Positions 1 to 11,688 of a stretch of DNA of 64,000 nt are shown in pieces (the first letter of the stretch is position 1; every line of letters starts with the position of its first letter). Below the pieces are notes generated by a model that worked only from the letters and a program-made list of their open reading frames with translations, made no database searches and had not been told where the DNA came from. Source of the DNA: Enterobacter asburiae (lineage in GTDB: Bacteria; Pseudomonadota; Gammaproteobacteria; Enterobacterales; Enterobacteriaceae); NCBI GenBank assembly GCA_011754535.1, contig JAAQVN010000001.1:930001-994000 (forward strand), written 5' to 3'. Made by a program: the position numbers and the translations under genes.

Positions 1-1
1 C

Positions 2-703
2 CCGCTTTTAAGCGAGCGCTGGCCGCATTTTGCCGACGCGACAGCAAGAAGCGCCATGCTGTGCGCCGAACAGGAAAGGCTGCTGGATGAGTTACTCAGC
101 GAAGAGCTGGCTGATCTGATCTCTGAAGACGGTGCGCTGGCGATCGCGCCGCTGGAGGCGGTAAGCCCGGTGCGCCGGGCCGCGCTGTTACGCCGCTGGC
201 TCGCCTCTCATCATGCTGTGATGCCGTCGCGGGCAATGCTGAGCCGTATCTGGGACGAAGTCGCACAGGCGCGGGAAGATGCGTCCCCCTGCGTACACCT
301 GAATGGCTTCGAGGTCAGACGCTATAAAGGAAAACTCTGGTGGGTAAAATCCTTCCCCCCGCTGACCAATGTGGTGCTCCACTGGCCGTCACCGGAGGCT
401 CCGTTAATATTGCCCCAGGATGCGGGGAGTGTCTCTCTGATGCCGACGGGTCATGTACGTCTGCCAAACCCCGGTGAACCGGTCAGCGTGCGCTTTAAGG
501 CTGGCGGCTTGCTGCATATCGTCGGACGCAACGGGGGACGGAAACTGAAAAAGATATGGCAGGAATGCAACGTGCCGCCGTGGCTGCGCGACACCACGCC
601 GCTGCTGTTCTACGGTGAAACGCTGATTGCTGCTGCAGGGGTGTTCATCACGGAAGCGGGGTGGACAGAAGAAGGGGCATGCTTCGAGTGGCGGAAAGCG
701 TAA
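2..703 (+). CDS. tilS: tRNA(Ile)-lysidine synthase, C-terminal part (5' end outside window)
   Basis: The reading frame is open from base 2, so the gene begins upstream of the window; only the C-terminal 233 residues are present. TilS attaches lysine to C34 of the CAU-anticodon tRNA-Ile, converting its decoding from AUG to AUA. The N-terminal PP-loop ATPase is outside the window. What remains matches the substrate-binding and TilS C-terminal domains, including the end segment [20 protein letters not shown]. Position next to rof, yaeP and yaeQ is the E. coli order. The annotation rests on recognition of the C-terminal sequence plus synteny. Confidence 0.93.
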   Translation, partial: PLLSERWPHFADATARSAMLCAEQERLLDELLSEELADLISEDGALAIAPLEAVSPVRRAALLRRWLASHHAVMPSRAMLSRIWDEVAQAREDASPCVHLNGFEVRRYKGKLWWVKSFPPLTNVVLHWPSPEAPLILPQDAGSVSLMPTGHVRLPNPGEPVSVRFKAGGLLHIVGRNGGRKLKKIWQECNVPPWLRDTTPLLFYGETLIAAAGVFITEAGWTEEGACFEWRKA

Positions 704-724
704 CGGGCAGCCCGGCTGCCCGTT
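702..724. terminator. Hairpin between convergent tilS and rof
   Basis: A perfect 10-bp GC-rich inverted repeat with a 3-nt loop (arms 702-711 and 715-724) sits just after the tilS stop and before the rof stop. Neither strand has a clear run of T after the stem, so it may end or stabilise transcripts rather than act as a strong intrinsic terminator. Confidence 0.45.
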
Positions 725-731
725 AGTGTCA

Positions 732-992
732 TCAGGATTCGCTCACCACGACGGTGCCGATTTGCGGGTGGCTGAAGCTGGCTATTTTGTCCAGACGCAG
801 CTCACGCGTCGCACCGGCGTCTTCCACGACCAGGTATTCCACATTCTTGCGTGAAACCAGATCGCTGGCCTTCGCCTTCAACACTTCGCCATCTTTTAGC
901 TCCAGCGTCAGTAATAAATGATGCTGGCAGGCGAGTTCGAGGTTGTCATAGTCATCACAATTGATGGGTTGATAAGTATCATTCATCGACAT
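732..992 (-). CDS. rof: Rho-binding antiterminator Rof (YaeO)
   Basis: This 86-residue protein is nearly identical to E. coli Rof, which binds Rho and blocks its loading on RNA, reducing Rho-dependent termination. The conserved core [19 protein letters not shown] is visible near the N-terminus. A second Met two codons in would give the 84-residue E. coli form, so the start is uncertain by two codons. The first codon overlaps the end of yaeP by 14 nt, so the two are co-transcribed. Confidence 0.93.
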   Translation of the reverse strand: MSMNDTYQPINCDDYDNLELACQHHLLLTLELKDGEVLKAKASDLVSRKNVEYLVVEDAGATRELRLDKIASFSHPQIGTVVVSES

Positions 993-1179
993 AATCGCTC
1001 ACCAGTAAATTCGCCGCAGCATACGCTGCTTTTTCCCTGACCGACTCTGAAAGGCTCTCATCAGAGGCCACTTCATTAAGCACTTTCAATACACAGCCCA
1101 ACGCGTCCGGGACATACCCCAGATCTCCGCTGGCGATTTCCGCATACCGTTTGCGAATTAACTCACAATAATTATTCAC
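979..1179 (-). CDS. yaeP: YaeP family protein of unknown function
   Basis: This 66-residue protein matches the enterobacterial YaeP family (starts [20 protein letters not shown]) at its usual length. No biochemical function is established. It lies directly upstream of rof with a 14-nt overlap, the arrangement seen in E. coli, so a shared transcript is likely. No signal peptide or membrane segment is visible; the sequence reads as a small helical soluble protein. Confidence 0.9.
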   Translation of the reverse strand: MNNYCELIRKRYAEIASGDLGYVPDALGCVLKVLNEVASDESLSESVREKAAYAAANLLVSDYVDE

Positions 1180-1375
1180 ATCCCCTCCCGCCAGCGCACT
1201 GACTTACTGTGAGATATCATTAAGCCTACGAAGATAAACTCGGTTTAGCAAGGTGACTATACCATACTCATTTAAGCAATATCAGCGCCTTGATAGTGGT
1301 GTATTTATTACTCCGTAACAGCCTTTTGCCTCTGTTTTCGCTACAATGTGCGGCTGATTCGAATGGAGTTCTCTC

Positions 1376-1921
1376 ATGGCGCTGAAAGCGACAATTTATA
1401 AAGCAGTGGTCAACGTGGCCGATCTTGATCGCAACCAGTTTCTGGACGCGTCGCTTACTCTGGCACGCCACCCCTCCGAAACTCAGGAGCGCATGATGCT
1501 GCGCCTGCTGGCGTGGATTAAATACGCCAACGAGCGGCTGCAGTTTACCCGCGGCTTAAGCGCGGAAGACGAGCCTGAAGCCTGGCTGCGCAACGATCAT
1601 CTTGGGATCGATTTATGGATTGAACTCGGTCTGCCGGACGAGCGCAGGATTAAAAAGGCGTGTACTCAGTCCGCGGAAGTGGCCTTATTCGCCTATAACC
1701 AGCGCGCGGCGGAAATCTGGTGGCAACAAAATAAGAATAAATGCGCGCAGTTTAAAAATCTCGCCGTCTGGTATCTGGATGATGAACAGCTGGCGCAGCT
1801 GAGCGAGTTCGCCGGCCGGACGATGGCGTTGCAGGCAACGATTCAGGACGGCGCCATCTGGCTTTCTGATTCTCAGAATAATCTGGAAATTCATCTGACG
1901 GCCTGGCAGTCTGCGCCATGA
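1376..1921 (+). CDS. yaeQ: YaeQ family protein
   Basis: This 181-residue protein corresponds to YaeQ, which has a PD-(D/E)XK nuclease-like fold in the known family structures, although its cellular role is not settled. It opens [20 protein letters not shown], a family signature, and has the usual length. Its stop overlaps the arfB start by 4 nt (ATGA), so translation of the two is probably coupled. A short purine-rich ribosome site (GGAG) lies before the ATG. Confidence 0.93.
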   Translation: MALKATIYKAVVNVADLDRNQFLDASLTLARHPSETQERMMLRLLAWIKYANERLQFTRGLSAEDEPEAWLRNDHLGIDLWIELGLPDERRIKKACTQSAEVALFAYNQRAAEIWWQQNKNKCAQFKNLAVWYLDDEQLAQLSEFAGRTMALQATIQDGAIWLSDSQNNLEIHLTAWQSAP

Positions 1922-2340
1922 TCGTTTTGTCCCGAAACGTCAGCATCCCTGATAACGAGCTGGAGATCACCGCCATCCGTGCTCAGGGAGCGGGTGGACA
2001 GCACGTCAATAAGGCTTCAACGGCTATCCATTTGCGTTTTGACATTCGGGCATCAAGCCTGCCAGAGTATTATAAGGAAAGTCTGCTTGCTGCCAGCCAT
2101 CACCTGATCACCAGCGAAGGTGTGATCGTGATTAAAGCCCAGGAGTACCGCAGCCAGGAATTAAACCGGGAAGCGGCGGTAGCCAGGCTGGTGGCGGTCA
2201 TCAAAGAGTTAACGGCAGTACAAAAAAGCCGCCGGGCAACGCGGCCAACCCGCGCATCGAAAGAGCGTCGGCTGTCCTCGAAAGCCCAAAAATCCACAGT
2301 GAAAGCACTACGCGGTAAAGTTCGTCGCCCGATGGAGTGA
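1918..2340 (+). CDS. arfB: Alternative ribosome-rescue factor B (peptidyl-tRNA hydrolase)
   Basis: ArfB (YaeJ) enters the A site of stalled ribosomes and hydrolyses peptidyl-tRNA without a stop codon. The catalytic GGQ motif is visible in [15 protein letters not shown], and the C-terminus is a highly basic tail ([16 protein letters not shown] and beyond) that in the family sits in the empty mRNA channel. At 140 residues it has the expected length. It overlaps yaeQ by 4 nt and is followed by nlpE, as in E. coli. Confidence 0.96.
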   Translation: MIVLSRNVSIPDNELEITAIRAQGAGGQHVNKASTAIHLRFDIRASSLPEYYKESLLAASHHLITSEGVIVIKAQEYRSQELNREAAVARLVAVIKELTAVQKSRRATRPTRASKERRLSSKAQKSTVKALRGKVRRPME

Positions 2341-2374
2341 CGAAAGGGAACACAATTTTCATAAGGAATTCATT

Positions 2375-3073
2375 GTGAAAAAAGCATTATTTTCAGCGCT
2401 GGCAGTGAGTACGCTGTTTGCGCTTTTCGGGTGTAACAACCGTTCTGAAACGCAGGTTTTGCAGCCAGCGCAGAATGAAGAGTTAAAGCCAATGCAGCAG
2501 AGCTGGCGGGGCGTATTGCCTTGCGCGGATTGCGAAGGCATTGAAACGTCACTGTTCCTGCAAAAAGACGGTACCTGGGTGATGAACCAGCGCTATCAGG
2601 GCGCGAAAGAACCCTCTTCATTTGCGACTTACGGGACATGGGCGCGTACGGCTGAGAAGCTGGTGCTGACGGATACCTCCGGTGACAAAACCTGGTTCCG
2701 CCCTAAAGGCGAGAACATGGAAATGCTCGACCGGGAAGGCAATCCGATTGAATCCCAGTTCAACTACACGCTGACACCGGTGAAAGCGGCGCTGCCTGCC
2801 ACGCCGATGGCGATGCGGGGAATGTATTTCTATATGGCGGATGCGGCGATCTTTACCGACTGCGCTACCGGTAAGAAAGTCAGCGTGGCAAACAATGCAC
2901 AACTTGAACGTGATTACGCCGTGGCGCGCGGCAATGACAGCAAGCCGATATTGTTGACGGTTGACGGCCACTTTACGCTGGAGCCAAACCCGGATAGCGG
3001 GGAGATGGTGAAAACGCTGGTGGCAGATAAAGACGTGAAATTTATTGCGGGCAAAGACTGTAGCAGCAAATAA
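2375..3073 (+). CDS. nlpE: Envelope stress lipoprotein NlpE
   Basis: NlpE is an outer-membrane lipoprotein that signals surface contact, lipoprotein-trafficking and redox stress to the Cpx system; it is also called CutF for its link to copper tolerance. The sequence starts with GTG after an AAGGAA ribosome site and has a lipobox ending at Cys20 (LFALFGC). A CxxC pair (Cys50 and Cys53, LPCADCEG) marks the N-terminal domain. Length is 232 residues, close to the 236 of E. coli. A bidirectional terminator separates it from convergent proS. Confidence 0.95.
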   Translation: MKKALFSALAVSTLFALFGCNNRSETQVLQPAQNEELKPMQQSWRGVLPCADCEGIETSLFLQKDGTWVMNQRYQGAKEPSSFATYGTWARTAEKLVLTDTSGDKTWFRPKGENMEMLDREGNPIESQFNYTLTPVKAALPATPMAMRGMYFYMADAAIFTDCATGKKVSVANNAQLERDYAVARGNDSKPILLTVDGHFTLEPNPDSGEMVKTLVADKDVKFIAGKDCSSK

Positions 3074-3090
3074 GCTGACGTTGAGCCATT

Positions 3091-3118
3091 AAAAAACCCC
3101 GCCTGAGCGGGGTTTTTT
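3091..3118. terminator. Bidirectional intrinsic terminator between nlpE and proS
   Basis: A GC stem (AACCCCGC / GCGGGGTT with a short loop) is flanked by an A-run on the left and a T-run on the right. It would therefore terminate nlpE transcripts on the plus strand and proS transcripts on the minus strand. Confidence 0.9.
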
Positions 3119-3120
3119 GT

Positions 3121-4839
3121 TTAGCCTTTGATGGCTTTCACCAGGTAATCAAGAATATCGCCGGTCTTGATCATCTGTTTTTCGCCGCTGCGACGATATT
3201 TGTATTCAATCTCATCGCTGTCGAGGTTACGGTCGCCAATGACGACGGTGTGCGGGATACCGATCAGTTCCATATCGGCAAACATCACGCCCGGACGCTC
3301 TTTGCGGTCATCCATCAGCACTTCAATACCCTGAGCGCGCAGCTCGGCGTACAGCTTCTCGGCCAGCTCCTGCACGCGGTAAGATTTGTGCATGTTCATT
3401 GGCAGAATAGCCACCTGGAACGGCGCAATGTTGTCCGGCCAGACGATGCCGCGCTCGTCGTAGTTCTGCTCGATGGCCGCAGCCACCACGCGCGTCACCC
3501 CGATACCGTAGCAACCCATGGTCAGGATCTGGTTACGGCCATCTTCACCCTGAACGGCGGCGTTCAGCGCGCGAGAGTATTTATCGCCCAGTTGGAAGAT
3601 GTGGCCAACTTCGATGCCGCGCTTAATCATCAGGGTACCCTGACCGTCCGGGCTTGGATCGCCTGCAACCACGTTACGGATGTCAGCCACTTCTGGCGTC
3701 GCCACGTCGCGATCCCAATTGATGCCGAAGTAATGTTTACCGTCGATGTTAGCGCCCGCGGAGAAGTCGCTCATTGCTGCAACCGTGCGGTCAATAACGA
3801 CAGGAACCGGCATATTCACCGGACCGAGAGAGCCTGGGCCGGCATTCACTACGGCACGGATTTCCGCTTCCGTTGCGAACGTCAGCGGGCTGGCTACCTG
3901 GGGCAGCTTCTCGGCTTTTACTTCGTTCAGTTCATGATCGCCACGCACCAGCAGGGCAACCAGCGGGTAAGCGCTGCCTTCGGTGGATTTCACCAGCAGC
4001 GTTTTCACTGTTTTTTCGATCGGCAGACTGAACTGCTCAACCAGCTCGGCGATGGTTTTCGCGTTTGGCGTATCAACCAGCGTCATCTCTTGCGTGGCCG
4101 CGCCGCGTGGTTCTTTTGGTGCCAGCGCTTCTGCAAATTCGATGTTCGCCGCGTAGTCTGAAGAGTCAGAGAAGATCACATCGTCTTCACCGCTCTGTGC
4201 CAGTACCTGGAACTCATGGGACGCGCTGCCGCCGATGGAGCCGGTATCAGCCTGCACAGCACGGAAATCCAGACCCATGCGAGAGAAAATTTTGCTGTAA
4301 GCCTCGTACATTTTGTCGTAGGTCTCTTGCAGCGATTCCTGTGACGTATGGAAAGAGTAGGCATCTTTCATCAGGAATTCACGAGAGCGCATCACGCCGA
4401 AACGTGGGCGCACTTCGTCACGGAACTTGGTCTGGATCTGGAAGAAGTTCAGCGGCAGCTGTTTGTAAGAGCTCAGCTCATTACGAATCAGGTCGGTGAT
4501 CACTTCTTCGTGTGTTGGGCCGAGAACGAACGGACGCTCGCCGCGATCGACGAAGCGCAGCAGTTCTGGGCCATATTGCTCCCAACGGCCGCTCTCCTGC
4601 CACAGGTCAGCGGGCTGAACCACAGGCATGGACACCTCGATAGCACCGGCGTTGTTCATCTCTTCACGCACGATGTTTTCGACTTTTTTCAGGACGCGCA
4701 CGCCGGTCGGCAGCCAGGTGTATAACCCGGAGGCCAGCTTGCGGATCATCCCGGCGCGCAGCATCAGCTGATGGCTGATCACTTCGGCGTCGGCAGGCGT
4801 CTCCTTCAGAGTGGAGAGCAGATATTGGCTAGTACGCAT
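3121..4839 (-). CDS. proS: Prolyl-tRNA synthetase (bacterial type)
   Basis: ProS charges tRNA-Pro with proline. The start was placed at the ATG giving [20 protein letters not shown], the standard N-terminus (572 residues), rather than 18 codons upstream. Class II motifs are visible: [20 protein letters not shown] near the N-terminus, then [12 protein letters not shown] YbaK-like editing insertion lies near residues 220-400, where it removes mischarged Ala-tRNA-Pro. The C-terminal anticodon-binding domain carries [13 protein letters not shown]. It lies downstream of trmO. Confidence 0.98.
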   Translation of the reverse strand: MRTSQYLLSTLKETPADAEVISHQLMLRAGMIRKLASGLYTWLPTGVRVLKKVENIVREEMNNAGAIEVSMPVVQPADLWQESGRWEQYGPELLRFVDRGERPFVLGPTHEEVITDLIRNELSSYKQLPLNFFQIQTKFRDEVRPRFGVMRSREFLMKDAYSFHTSQESLQETYDKMYEAYSKIFSRMGLDFRAVQADTGSIGGSASHEFQVLAQSGEDDVIFSDSSDYAANIEFAEALAPKEPRGAATQEMTLVDTPNAKTIAELVEQFSLPIEKTVKTLLVKSTEGSAYPLVALLVRGDHELNEVKAEKLPQVASPLTFATEAEIRAVVNAGPGSLGPVNMPVPVVIDRTVAAMSDFSAGANIDGKHYFGINWDRDVATPEVADIRNVVAGDPSPDGQGTLMIKRGIEVGHIFQLGDKYSRALNAAVQGEDGRNQILTMGCYGIGVTRVVAAAIEQNYDERGIVWPDNIAPFQVAILPMNMHKSYRVQELAEKLYAELRAQGIEVLMDDRKERPGVMFADMELIGIPHTVVIGDRNLDSDEIEYKYRRSGEKQMIKTGDILDYLVKAIKG

Positions 4840-4951
4840 GTTGTTACGGTTCCATTTCGACGATTGGAACAGGCTGAAACACCAGCCTGACACAAAAAAA
4901 GTGGTTTAGTTTACCAGTGTGGCAAAGATGCCAAAAGAGAGGAGAACAAAA

Positions 4952-5659
4952 TTACCTGGGTTCAAGGGCAAACACTTCGAAACCTGCCCCGGTGACGCGC
5001 CAGCGCACGTTAAAATCCAGCAGCCAGACGGCGTACGTTTTTCCTGCTTCCTCTTCTTTACGGTAGGCCGGACGGGGGTCCTGTGCCAGAACTTCAGTGA
5101 TGAAATCCCGTAAGCGAGGATAGCGTTTCTCCAGTTGACCAAGCTGCGCGGTTATCTCAGGCGTAAAATAAACAGGCATATCCGCCTGCGGTGCGTCCTG
5201 AGCATAGCTTGCACGCGCGTCCGGGAGGGCTTCGGCGAAGGGCAAATAGGGTTTGATGTCGATAACCGGCGTGCCGTCGACCAGGTCCAGACTGCCCAGC
5301 TCAAGTATGACCTGTTCCTTCTGGCAACGTATGCCCTTCAGTTCAACCAGCGACATCCCGATCGGATTTGGACGGAAGGTCGAGCGAGTCGCAAACACGC
5401 CCATTCTCGCATTTCCGCCCAGGCGCGGGGGACGCACGGTGGGACGCCAGCCGCCTTCCATTGTCTGGTGAAAGACAAATACCACCCATAAGTGGCTGAA
5501 CGCCTCAAGCCCGCGTACTGCATCGGCCTGGTTATAAGGCGCCTGAAGATGAAGCTCGCCGCTGCCGCTGGTGACCAGACCTGGCTGGCGGGGTACGGCA
5601 AACTTCTCTTTATACGGAGAGTGGATAACGCCTATCTGCTCAAAATGAAATGCACTCAT
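4952..5659 (-). CDS. trmO: tRNA (N6-threonylcarbamoyladenosine37-N6)-methyltransferase TrmO
   Basis: TrmO (formerly TsaA/YaeB) uses S-adenosylmethionine to methylate t6A37 in tRNA-Thr. The start at MSAFHFEQIGVIHSPYKEKF gives 235 residues, the E. coli length; an in-frame start 11 codons upstream lies inside rcsF and is not needed. Family blocks RPTVRPPRLGGN and ATRSTFRPNPIGMSL are visible. The ATG overlaps the rcsF stop (ATGA), indicating translational coupling. Confidence 0.96.
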   Translation of the reverse strand: MSAFHFEQIGVIHSPYKEKFAVPRQPGLVTSGSGELHLQAPYNQADAVRGLEAFSHLWVVFVFHQTMEGGWRPTVRPPRLGGNARMGVFATRSTFRPNPIGMSLVELKGIRCQKEQVILELGSLDLVDGTPVIDIKPYLPFAEALPDARASYAQDAPQADMPVYFTPEITAQLGQLEKRYPRLRDFITEVLAQDPRPAYRKEEEAGKTYAVWLLDFNVRWRVTGAGFEVFALEPR

Positions 5660-6060
5660 TTCGCCGTGATGTTCAGCGCAGAACCGATGCAAACCGCCTG
5701 ACGGTAGCAGCCCGGCGTGCCGCTGGTGACTTCGCAGCTGTGCAGCAGCACCGCGTTAGCTTTCATTTTTGCGGCGTTAATCTGCATACGTTTGCGCGCT
5801 GTCGGGATATTCGGTGGAGAGTCCTGATTGGTTGCCTGACAGGATTCACCGCTCACTTCACCCAGTTCACGGAACGGTTTGCCGACCAGTTCGTCAGCTT
5901 TGGTGATAATGCGAACCGGCGCAGGGCGAACCACTTTCGGTTTCGCAGGCTCAGTTTTTGGCGGGGTTGCCGTGCTTTGAACAGGTTCAACAGGAGATCT
6001 GCTTAGCATAGAACAGCCGCTCAGCATGAGTGCTAAAAGACAGATCGGTAAAGCACGCAT
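5656..6060 (-). CDS. rcsF: Rcs stress-sensing outer-membrane lipoprotein RcsF
   Basis: RcsF monitors outer-membrane and peptidoglycan damage and activates the Rcs phosphorelay by relieving IgaA. The lipobox LMLSGCSML places the acylated Cys at residue 16, followed by the Pro-rich linker (EPVQSTATPPKTEPAKPK) that threads through outer-membrane porins. Four Cys in the C-terminal domain form the non-consecutive disulfides known from the family. Length (134 residues) and position before trmO match E. coli. Confidence 0.95.
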   Translation of the reverse strand: MRALPICLLALMLSGCSMLSRSPVEPVQSTATPPKTEPAKPKVVRPAPVRIITKADELVGKPFRELGEVSGESCQATNQDSPPNIPTARKRMQINAAKMKANAVLLHSCEVTSGTPGCYRQAVCIGSALNITAK

Positions 6061-6121
6061 AATAATTCCTCAATGGATAATCAAAACGTCAGATATTGAA
6101 TCAGGTGACTGCACAAATGAC

Positions 6122-6143
6122 AAGACGGGCATAAGCCCGTCCT
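6122..6143 (-). terminator. Stem-loop after metQ
   Basis: The 7-bp inverted repeat GACGGGC / GCCCGTC with a 4-nt loop lies just past the metQ stop. On the minus strand it is followed by a loosely T-rich stretch, so it is a plausible weak intrinsic terminator separating the metNIQ and rcsF units. Confidence 0.6.
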
Positions 6144-6166
6144 GATGATATTACACTGAGGTGAGA

Positions 6167-6982
6167 TTACCAGCCTTTAACAGCGCCGCCGTTAAACACT
6201 TTGTTGGCTTCCTGGTAAACTTCATCAGACTGATAGGCCTGAACGAACTTCTTCACGTTTTCCGCGTCTTTGTTATCTTCGCGAGTCACGATCAGGTTAA
6301 CGTACGGGGAGTCTTTATCTTCAACGAAGATACCGTCTTTTGCTGGCGTCAGGCCAATCTGGCTGGCGTAAGTGGTGTTGATAACGGCCAGGGCAATCTG
6401 TGCATCGTCCAAAGAACGCGGCAGCTGCGGTGCTTCCAGTTCAACAATTTTCAGATTTTTCGGGTTCTCAGTGACGTCCAGAACGGTTGGCAGCAGGCCA
6501 ACACCGTCTTTCAGTTTGATCAGGCCCACTTTCTGCAGCAGCAGCAGGGAACGACCGAGGTTGGTTGGATCGTTAGGTACGGCAACCTGAGAGCCCGGCT
6601 GCAGTTCGTCCAGCGATTTAATTTTCTTAGAGTAACCGGCAATAGGGTAAACGAAGGTGTTACCCACACCCACCAGTTTATAACCGCGATCTTTGATCTG
6701 CTGATCCAGGTATGGCTTATGCTGGAAGGCGTTGGCGTCGATATCGCCCTTGCTCAGCGCTTCGTTCGGCAGAACGTAATCATTGAAGGTCACCAGCTCA
6801 ACGTCCAGACCATATTTCTCTTTCGCCACTTTCTGAGCAACTTCAGCAACCTGCTGTTCGGCACCCACGATAACGCCCACCTTAATGTGGTTTGGATCTT
6901 TTTCGTCCTGACCGCAACCCACCAGTGCCAGAGAGCCAATCAGCGCGCCTACTGCTGCAAGGGTCTTTAATTTAAACGCCAT
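6167..6982 (-). CDS. metQ: D-/L-methionine ABC transporter substrate-binding lipoprotein
   Basis: MetQ binds methionine in the periplasm and delivers it to MetNI. A lipoprotein signal peptide ends in LALVGCGQD (Cys23), followed by the NlpA-family domain with VELVTFNDYVLPNEAL and DANAFQHKPYLDQQ. Its 271 residues equal the E. coli protein. It is the last gene of the metN-metI-metQ operon, 40 nt after metI. Confidence 0.97.
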   Translation of the reverse strand: MAFKLKTLAAVGALIGSLALVGCGQDEKDPNHIKVGVIVGAEQQVAEVAQKVAKEKYGLDVELVTFNDYVLPNEALSKGDIDANAFQHKPYLDQQIKDRGYKLVGVGNTFVYPIAGYSKKIKSLDELQPGSQVAVPNDPTNLGRSLLLLQKVGLIKLKDGVGLLPTVLDVTENPKNLKIVELEAPQLPRSLDDAQIALAVINTTYASQIGLTPAKDGIFVEDKDSPYVNLIVTREDNKDAENVKKFVQAYQSDEVYQEANKVFNGGAVKGW

Positions 6983-7022
6983 GTTTTATCCTTAACTCGT
7001 CGAGTTTGTGTTGTGTGTAACG

Positions 7023-7676
7023 TTATTTGTGAGTAACGGTCCGGACGATGCGATCGCCGGAGAACTGGATTAAGTAAACCAGAACAACCAGCAATACCAG
7101 AACGGTATTCATCACGGTAGCGTTATATCCAATATAGCCGTACTGGTAACCAATCTGTCCTAAACCGCCAGCACCAACTGCACCGCCCATTGCGGAATAA
7201 CCGACCAGCGTGATGAGCGTGATGGTTGCCGCGTTCACCAGGCCCGGCAGTGCTTCAGGCAGCAGAACCTTGCGGACGATCTGCATCGGCGTGGCACCCA
7301 TCGCGCGGGAAGCTTCGATTAAACCGGTTGGGATCTCCAGCAGGGCGTTTTCCACCATACGGGCGATAAACGGCGCTGCGCCTACGGTCAGCGGAACGAT
7401 AGCCGCCTGCAGACCGATAGAGGTTCCGACGATCACGCGGGTAAATGGAATCATCCACACCAGCAGAATAATGAACGGGATAGAACGGAAGATGTTCACC
7501 AGCGCAGAGAGCGTACGGTAGAGTTTTGCGTTCTCAATGATTTGACCCGGACGCGTCACGTAAAGCAGTACGCCCACCGGCAGGCCAATTACAAAACCAA
7601 AGAAACCCGATACGAAGGTCATTGCCAGCGTTTCCCAAACGCCGCGAACCAGCAGCCACATCATCGGCTCAGACAT
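7023..7676 (-). CDS. metI: Methionine ABC transporter permease
   Basis: MetI forms the dimeric inner-membrane channel of the methionine importer. The 217-residue sequence shows five hydrophobic segments and the EAA-type coupling loop around [20 protein letters not shown] that contacts MetN. It overlaps the metN stop by 8 nt, as expected for a coupled ABC operon, and is followed by metQ. Confidence 0.97.
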   Translation of the reverse strand: MSEPMMWLLVRGVWETLAMTFVSGFFGFVIGLPVGVLLYVTRPGQIIENAKLYRTLSALVNIFRSIPFIILLVWMIPFTRVIVGTSIGLQAAIVPLTVGAAPFIARMVENALLEIPTGLIEASRAMGATPMQIVRKVLLPEALPGLVNAATITLITLVGYSAMGGAVGAGGLGQIGYQYGYIGYNATVMNTVLVLLVVLVYLIQFSGDRIVRTVTHK

Positions 7677-8700
7677 AACCCAGTACCTCTACTTTTACGT
7701 GGTGTTCTTGCAGCCAGGCGATTGCTGCCTGGGTTTCTTCTTGGGTGCCGTGCATTTCCGTCAGCATGATGCCGAACTTCACGCCACCGGCGTAATCCAT
7801 CTGCGCGCTAATAATGTTGTTGTTCACGTTAAAGCGACGCGCAGTTTCGGAAAGAAGGGGAGCGTCAACGGACTGACCGGTAAACTCCATGCGCAGCATC
7901 GGGACGCTGTCTGCTGTGGATTCGGTTTTCAAACGCTCCAGATAATCTTCCGGAATATCCAGATGCAGCGTGGACTGAATGAACTGCTGCGCAAGCGGCG
8001 TCTTCGGATGGGAGAACACTTCGCTTACCGTATCCTGCTCGATCAGCTCGCCGTTGCTGATGACCGCCACGCAGTCGCAGATGCGTTTCACCACGTCCAT
8101 CTCGTGCGTAATAAGAAGGATCGTCAGGCCCAGGCGACGGTTAATGTCTTTCAGCAGTTCCAGAATAGAACGTGTGGTGGCCGGATCCAGCGCGCTGGTG
8201 GCTTCGTCGCACAGCAGTACTTTTGGGTTGCTGGCCAGCGCGCGGGCAATGGCGACACGCTGCTTCTGCCCACCGGACAGATTTGCCGGGTAGCTATCAT
8301 GCTTATCGCCCAGACCCACGAGGTCGAGCAGTTCGGTAACGCGACGCTTCACTTCTTCTTTCGGCGTGTTATCCAGCTCCAGCGGCAAGGCGACGTTGCC
8401 GAACACGGTGCGGGACGCCAGCAGGTTAAAGTGCTGGAAGATCATGCCGATCTGACGACGCGCTTTGGTGAGTTCTTTTTCTGAAAGGGCGGTAAGTTCC
8501 TGACCGCCAACTTCTACGCTGCCCTGGGTTGGGCGCTCAAGCAGGTTAACACAACGGATCAGCGTGCTTTTACCTGCACCCGATGCGCCAATGACGCCAT
8601 AAATTTGACCAGCAGGAACATGCAGGCTGACGTTGTTCAGCGCCTGAATGGTTCGGTTCCCCTGCTGGAACACTTTGGTGATATTGGAAAGTTTAATCAT
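7669..8700 (-). CDS. metN: Methionine ABC transporter ATP-binding protein
   Basis: MetN hydrolyses ATP to drive methionine uptake. Visible motifs are Walker [10 protein letters not shown], the signature LSGGQKQR, and Walker [14 protein letters not shown]. The C-terminal NIL domain (around residues 265-343) is the methionine-binding regulatory domain that causes trans-inhibition in the E. coli transporter. It is the first gene of the metNIQ operon and lies downstream of tandem MetJ boxes. Confidence 0.97.
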   Translation of the reverse strand: MIKLSNITKVFQQGNRTIQALNNVSLHVPAGQIYGVIGASGAGKSTLIRCVNLLERPTQGSVEVGGQELTALSEKELTKARRQIGMIFQHFNLLASRTVFGNVALPLELDNTPKEEVKRRVTELLDLVGLGDKHDSYPANLSGGQKQRVAIARALASNPKVLLCDEATSALDPATTRSILELLKDINRRLGLTILLITHEMDVVKRICDCVAVISNGELIEQDTVSEVFSHPKTPLAQQFIQSTLHLDIPEDYLERLKTESTADSVPMLRMEFTGQSVDAPLLSETARRFNVNNNIISAQMDYAGGVKFGIMLTEMHGTQEETQAAIAWLQEHHVKVEVLGYV

Positions 8701-8776
8701 TAGATTATTTTTATCGTATGTAAGTTAGCCGTGGCATTTTCTTCTGCCAGATACGGGTGATGACCGTAAACAAAAC

Positions 8777-8800
8777 GGATGTTAAGGCATCCAGACGTCT
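8777..8800 (-). promoter_or_regulatory. Tandem MetJ operator (met boxes) of metNIQ
   Basis: Three adjacent 8-bp met boxes are readable: GGATGTTA, AGGCATCC and AGACGTCT. The last is a perfect match to the MetJ consensus. They lie 77 nt upstream of metN, where the MetJ-S-adenosylmethionine complex represses the transporter operon in E. coli. Confidence 0.85.
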
Positions 8801-8888
8801 AAATCAATCCAACTCTGTACGATGAGCACTTTATTGCGCTGCGATTCATGAGATACTAGCTCAACAGGCCTTTTTCAGGAGCAAACCG

Positions 8889-9455
8889 GTGGCAAAATCA
8901 GTACCCGCAATTTTTCTCGATCGTGATGGCACTATTAATGTGGATCACGGTTATGTGCATGAGATCGATGAGTTCGAATTTATCGACGGCGTTATAGAGG
9001 CAATGCGCCAGCTGAAAGAGATGGGCTATGCGCTGGTGGTGGTCACCAATCAGTCTGGTATTGCGCGCGGTAAATTCACTGAAGCACAGTTCGAGACGCT
9101 GACCGAATGGATGGACTGGTCGCTGGCCGATCGCGGCGTGGATCTCGACGGCATCTACTATTGTCCGCATCACCCGCAGGGTACGGTAGAAGAGTATCGC
9201 CAGACCTGTGACTGCCGTAAACCGCATCCGGGGATGTTCATCTCTGCGCAGGAGTTTCTGCACATTGATATGTCTGCTTCTTATATGGTGGGCGATAAAC
9301 TGGAAGATATGCAGGCAGCAACAGCAGCGGGTGTAGGGACCAAAATATTAGTTCGCACCGGTAAGCCAGTGACGCCAGAAGCGGAAAATGCAGCGGATTG
9401 GGTGATTAATAGCCTGGCTGAGCTGCCGAATGAGATAAAAAAGCATCAAAAATAG
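8889..9455 (+). CDS. gmhB: D-glycero-beta-D-manno-heptose-1,7-bisphosphate 7-phosphatase
   Basis: GmhB removes the 7-phosphate in ADP-heptose synthesis for the lipopolysaccharide inner core. The HAD-family catalytic motif [11 protein letters not shown] is at residues 9-19, the zinc-binding loop [20 protein letters not shown] lies mid-protein, and motif III is GDKLEDM. Its 188 residues are close to E. coli GmhB. The start at ATG/GTG near 8889 follows an AGGAGC ribosome site. It lies immediately upstream of the rRNA promoters, as in the E. coli rrnH locus. Confidence 0.96.
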   Translation: MAKSVPAIFLDRDGTINVDHGYVHEIDEFEFIDGVIEAMRQLKEMGYALVVVTNQSGIARGKFTEAQFETLTEWMDWSLADRGVDLDGIYYCPHHPQGTVEEYRQTCDCRKPHPGMFISAQEFLHIDMSASYMVGDKLEDMQAATAAGVGTKILVRTGKPVTPEAENAADWVINSLAELPNEIKKHQK

Positions 9456-9504
9456 CCTCTCTGGCGAAAAGGTGAGCGGTCGAAATAAAAATGTATATTT
9501 CCCC

Positions 9505-9532
9505 TTGTCATTCCTCGGCAGCTCCCTATAAT
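9505..9532 (+). promoter_or_regulatory. rRNA promoter P1
   Basis: A -35 box TTGTCA (9505-9510) and a perfect -10 TATAAT (9527-9532) are separated by 16 bp. A GC-rich discriminator GCGCCTCC follows, the feature that makes rRNA P1 promoters sensitive to ppGpp/DksA. The A/T-rich stretch just upstream (AATAAAAATGTATATTT) fits an UP element. Confidence 0.88.
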
Positions 9533-9613
9533 GCGCCTCCATCGACACGGCGGATGTGAATCACTTCACAGACAACCCGGTCGGTTGAAGAGAAAAAATC
9601 CTGAAATAACGGG

Positions 9614-9641
9614 TTGACTCTGAAAGAGGAAAGCGTAATAT
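9614..9641 (+). promoter_or_regulatory. rRNA promoter P2
   Basis: TTGACT (9614-9619) and TAATAT (9636-9641) with a 16-bp spacer lie about 110 bp downstream of P1, the normal spacing of tandem rRNA promoters in enterobacteria. Confidence 0.82.
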
Positions 9642-9680
9642 ACGCCACCTCGCAACGGTGAGCTGAAAGCCGCGTTGCAC

Positions 9681-9693
9681 TGCTCTTTAACAA
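9681..9693 (+). promoter_or_regulatory. boxA antitermination site in the rRNA leader
   Basis: TGCTCTTTAACAA matches the rRNA boxA consensus, the NusB/NusE loading site that protects the rRNA transcript from Rho. The rest of 9456-9824 holds P1, P2 and leader; no gene is visible there. Confidence 0.88.
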
Positions 9694-9824
9694 TTTATCA
9701 GACAATCTGTGTGGGCACTCAAAGTGACATGGATTCTTAACGTCGCAAGACGAAAAATGAATACCAAGTCTCTGAGTGAACATGCGTAATTCATTACGAA
9801 GTTTAATTCACGAGCATCAAACTT

Positions 9825-11364
<1,540 letters not shown>

Positions 11365-11433
11365 CCTTAAAGAACCTGCCTTTGCAGTGTCCACACAGAT
11401 TGTCTGATGAAAAACAGCAGTAAAAATCTCTGC

Positions 11434-11510
<77 letters not shown>

Positions 11511-11551
11511 AACTCCTTTTAAAGGATGAGCGGTACAGAGATTAAAACGAT

Positions 11552-11627
11552 GGGGCTATAGCTCAGCTGGGAGAGCGCCTGCTTTGCACGCAGGAGGTCT
11601 GCGGTTCGATCCCGCATAGCTCCACCA
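11552..11627 (+). tRNA. alaV: tRNA-Ala (TGC anticodon)
   Basis: This 76-nt spacer tRNA gene has anticodon TGC (GCTTTGCACGC), T-arm GCGGTTCGATCCCGC and encoded CCA. It is 41 nt after tRNA-Ile and is processed from the rRNA precursor. Confidence 0.98.
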
Positions 11628-11688
11628 TCTTTTACTGCGAACACAAGAAAACTTCAGAGTGAACCTGAAAAGGTGCACTGCGAAGTTT

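Noticed and set aside
3250..4161. 303-codon frame opposite proS
   Set aside because: Antisense to a certain gene and composed of typical shadow-frame residues (His, Arg, Val rich).
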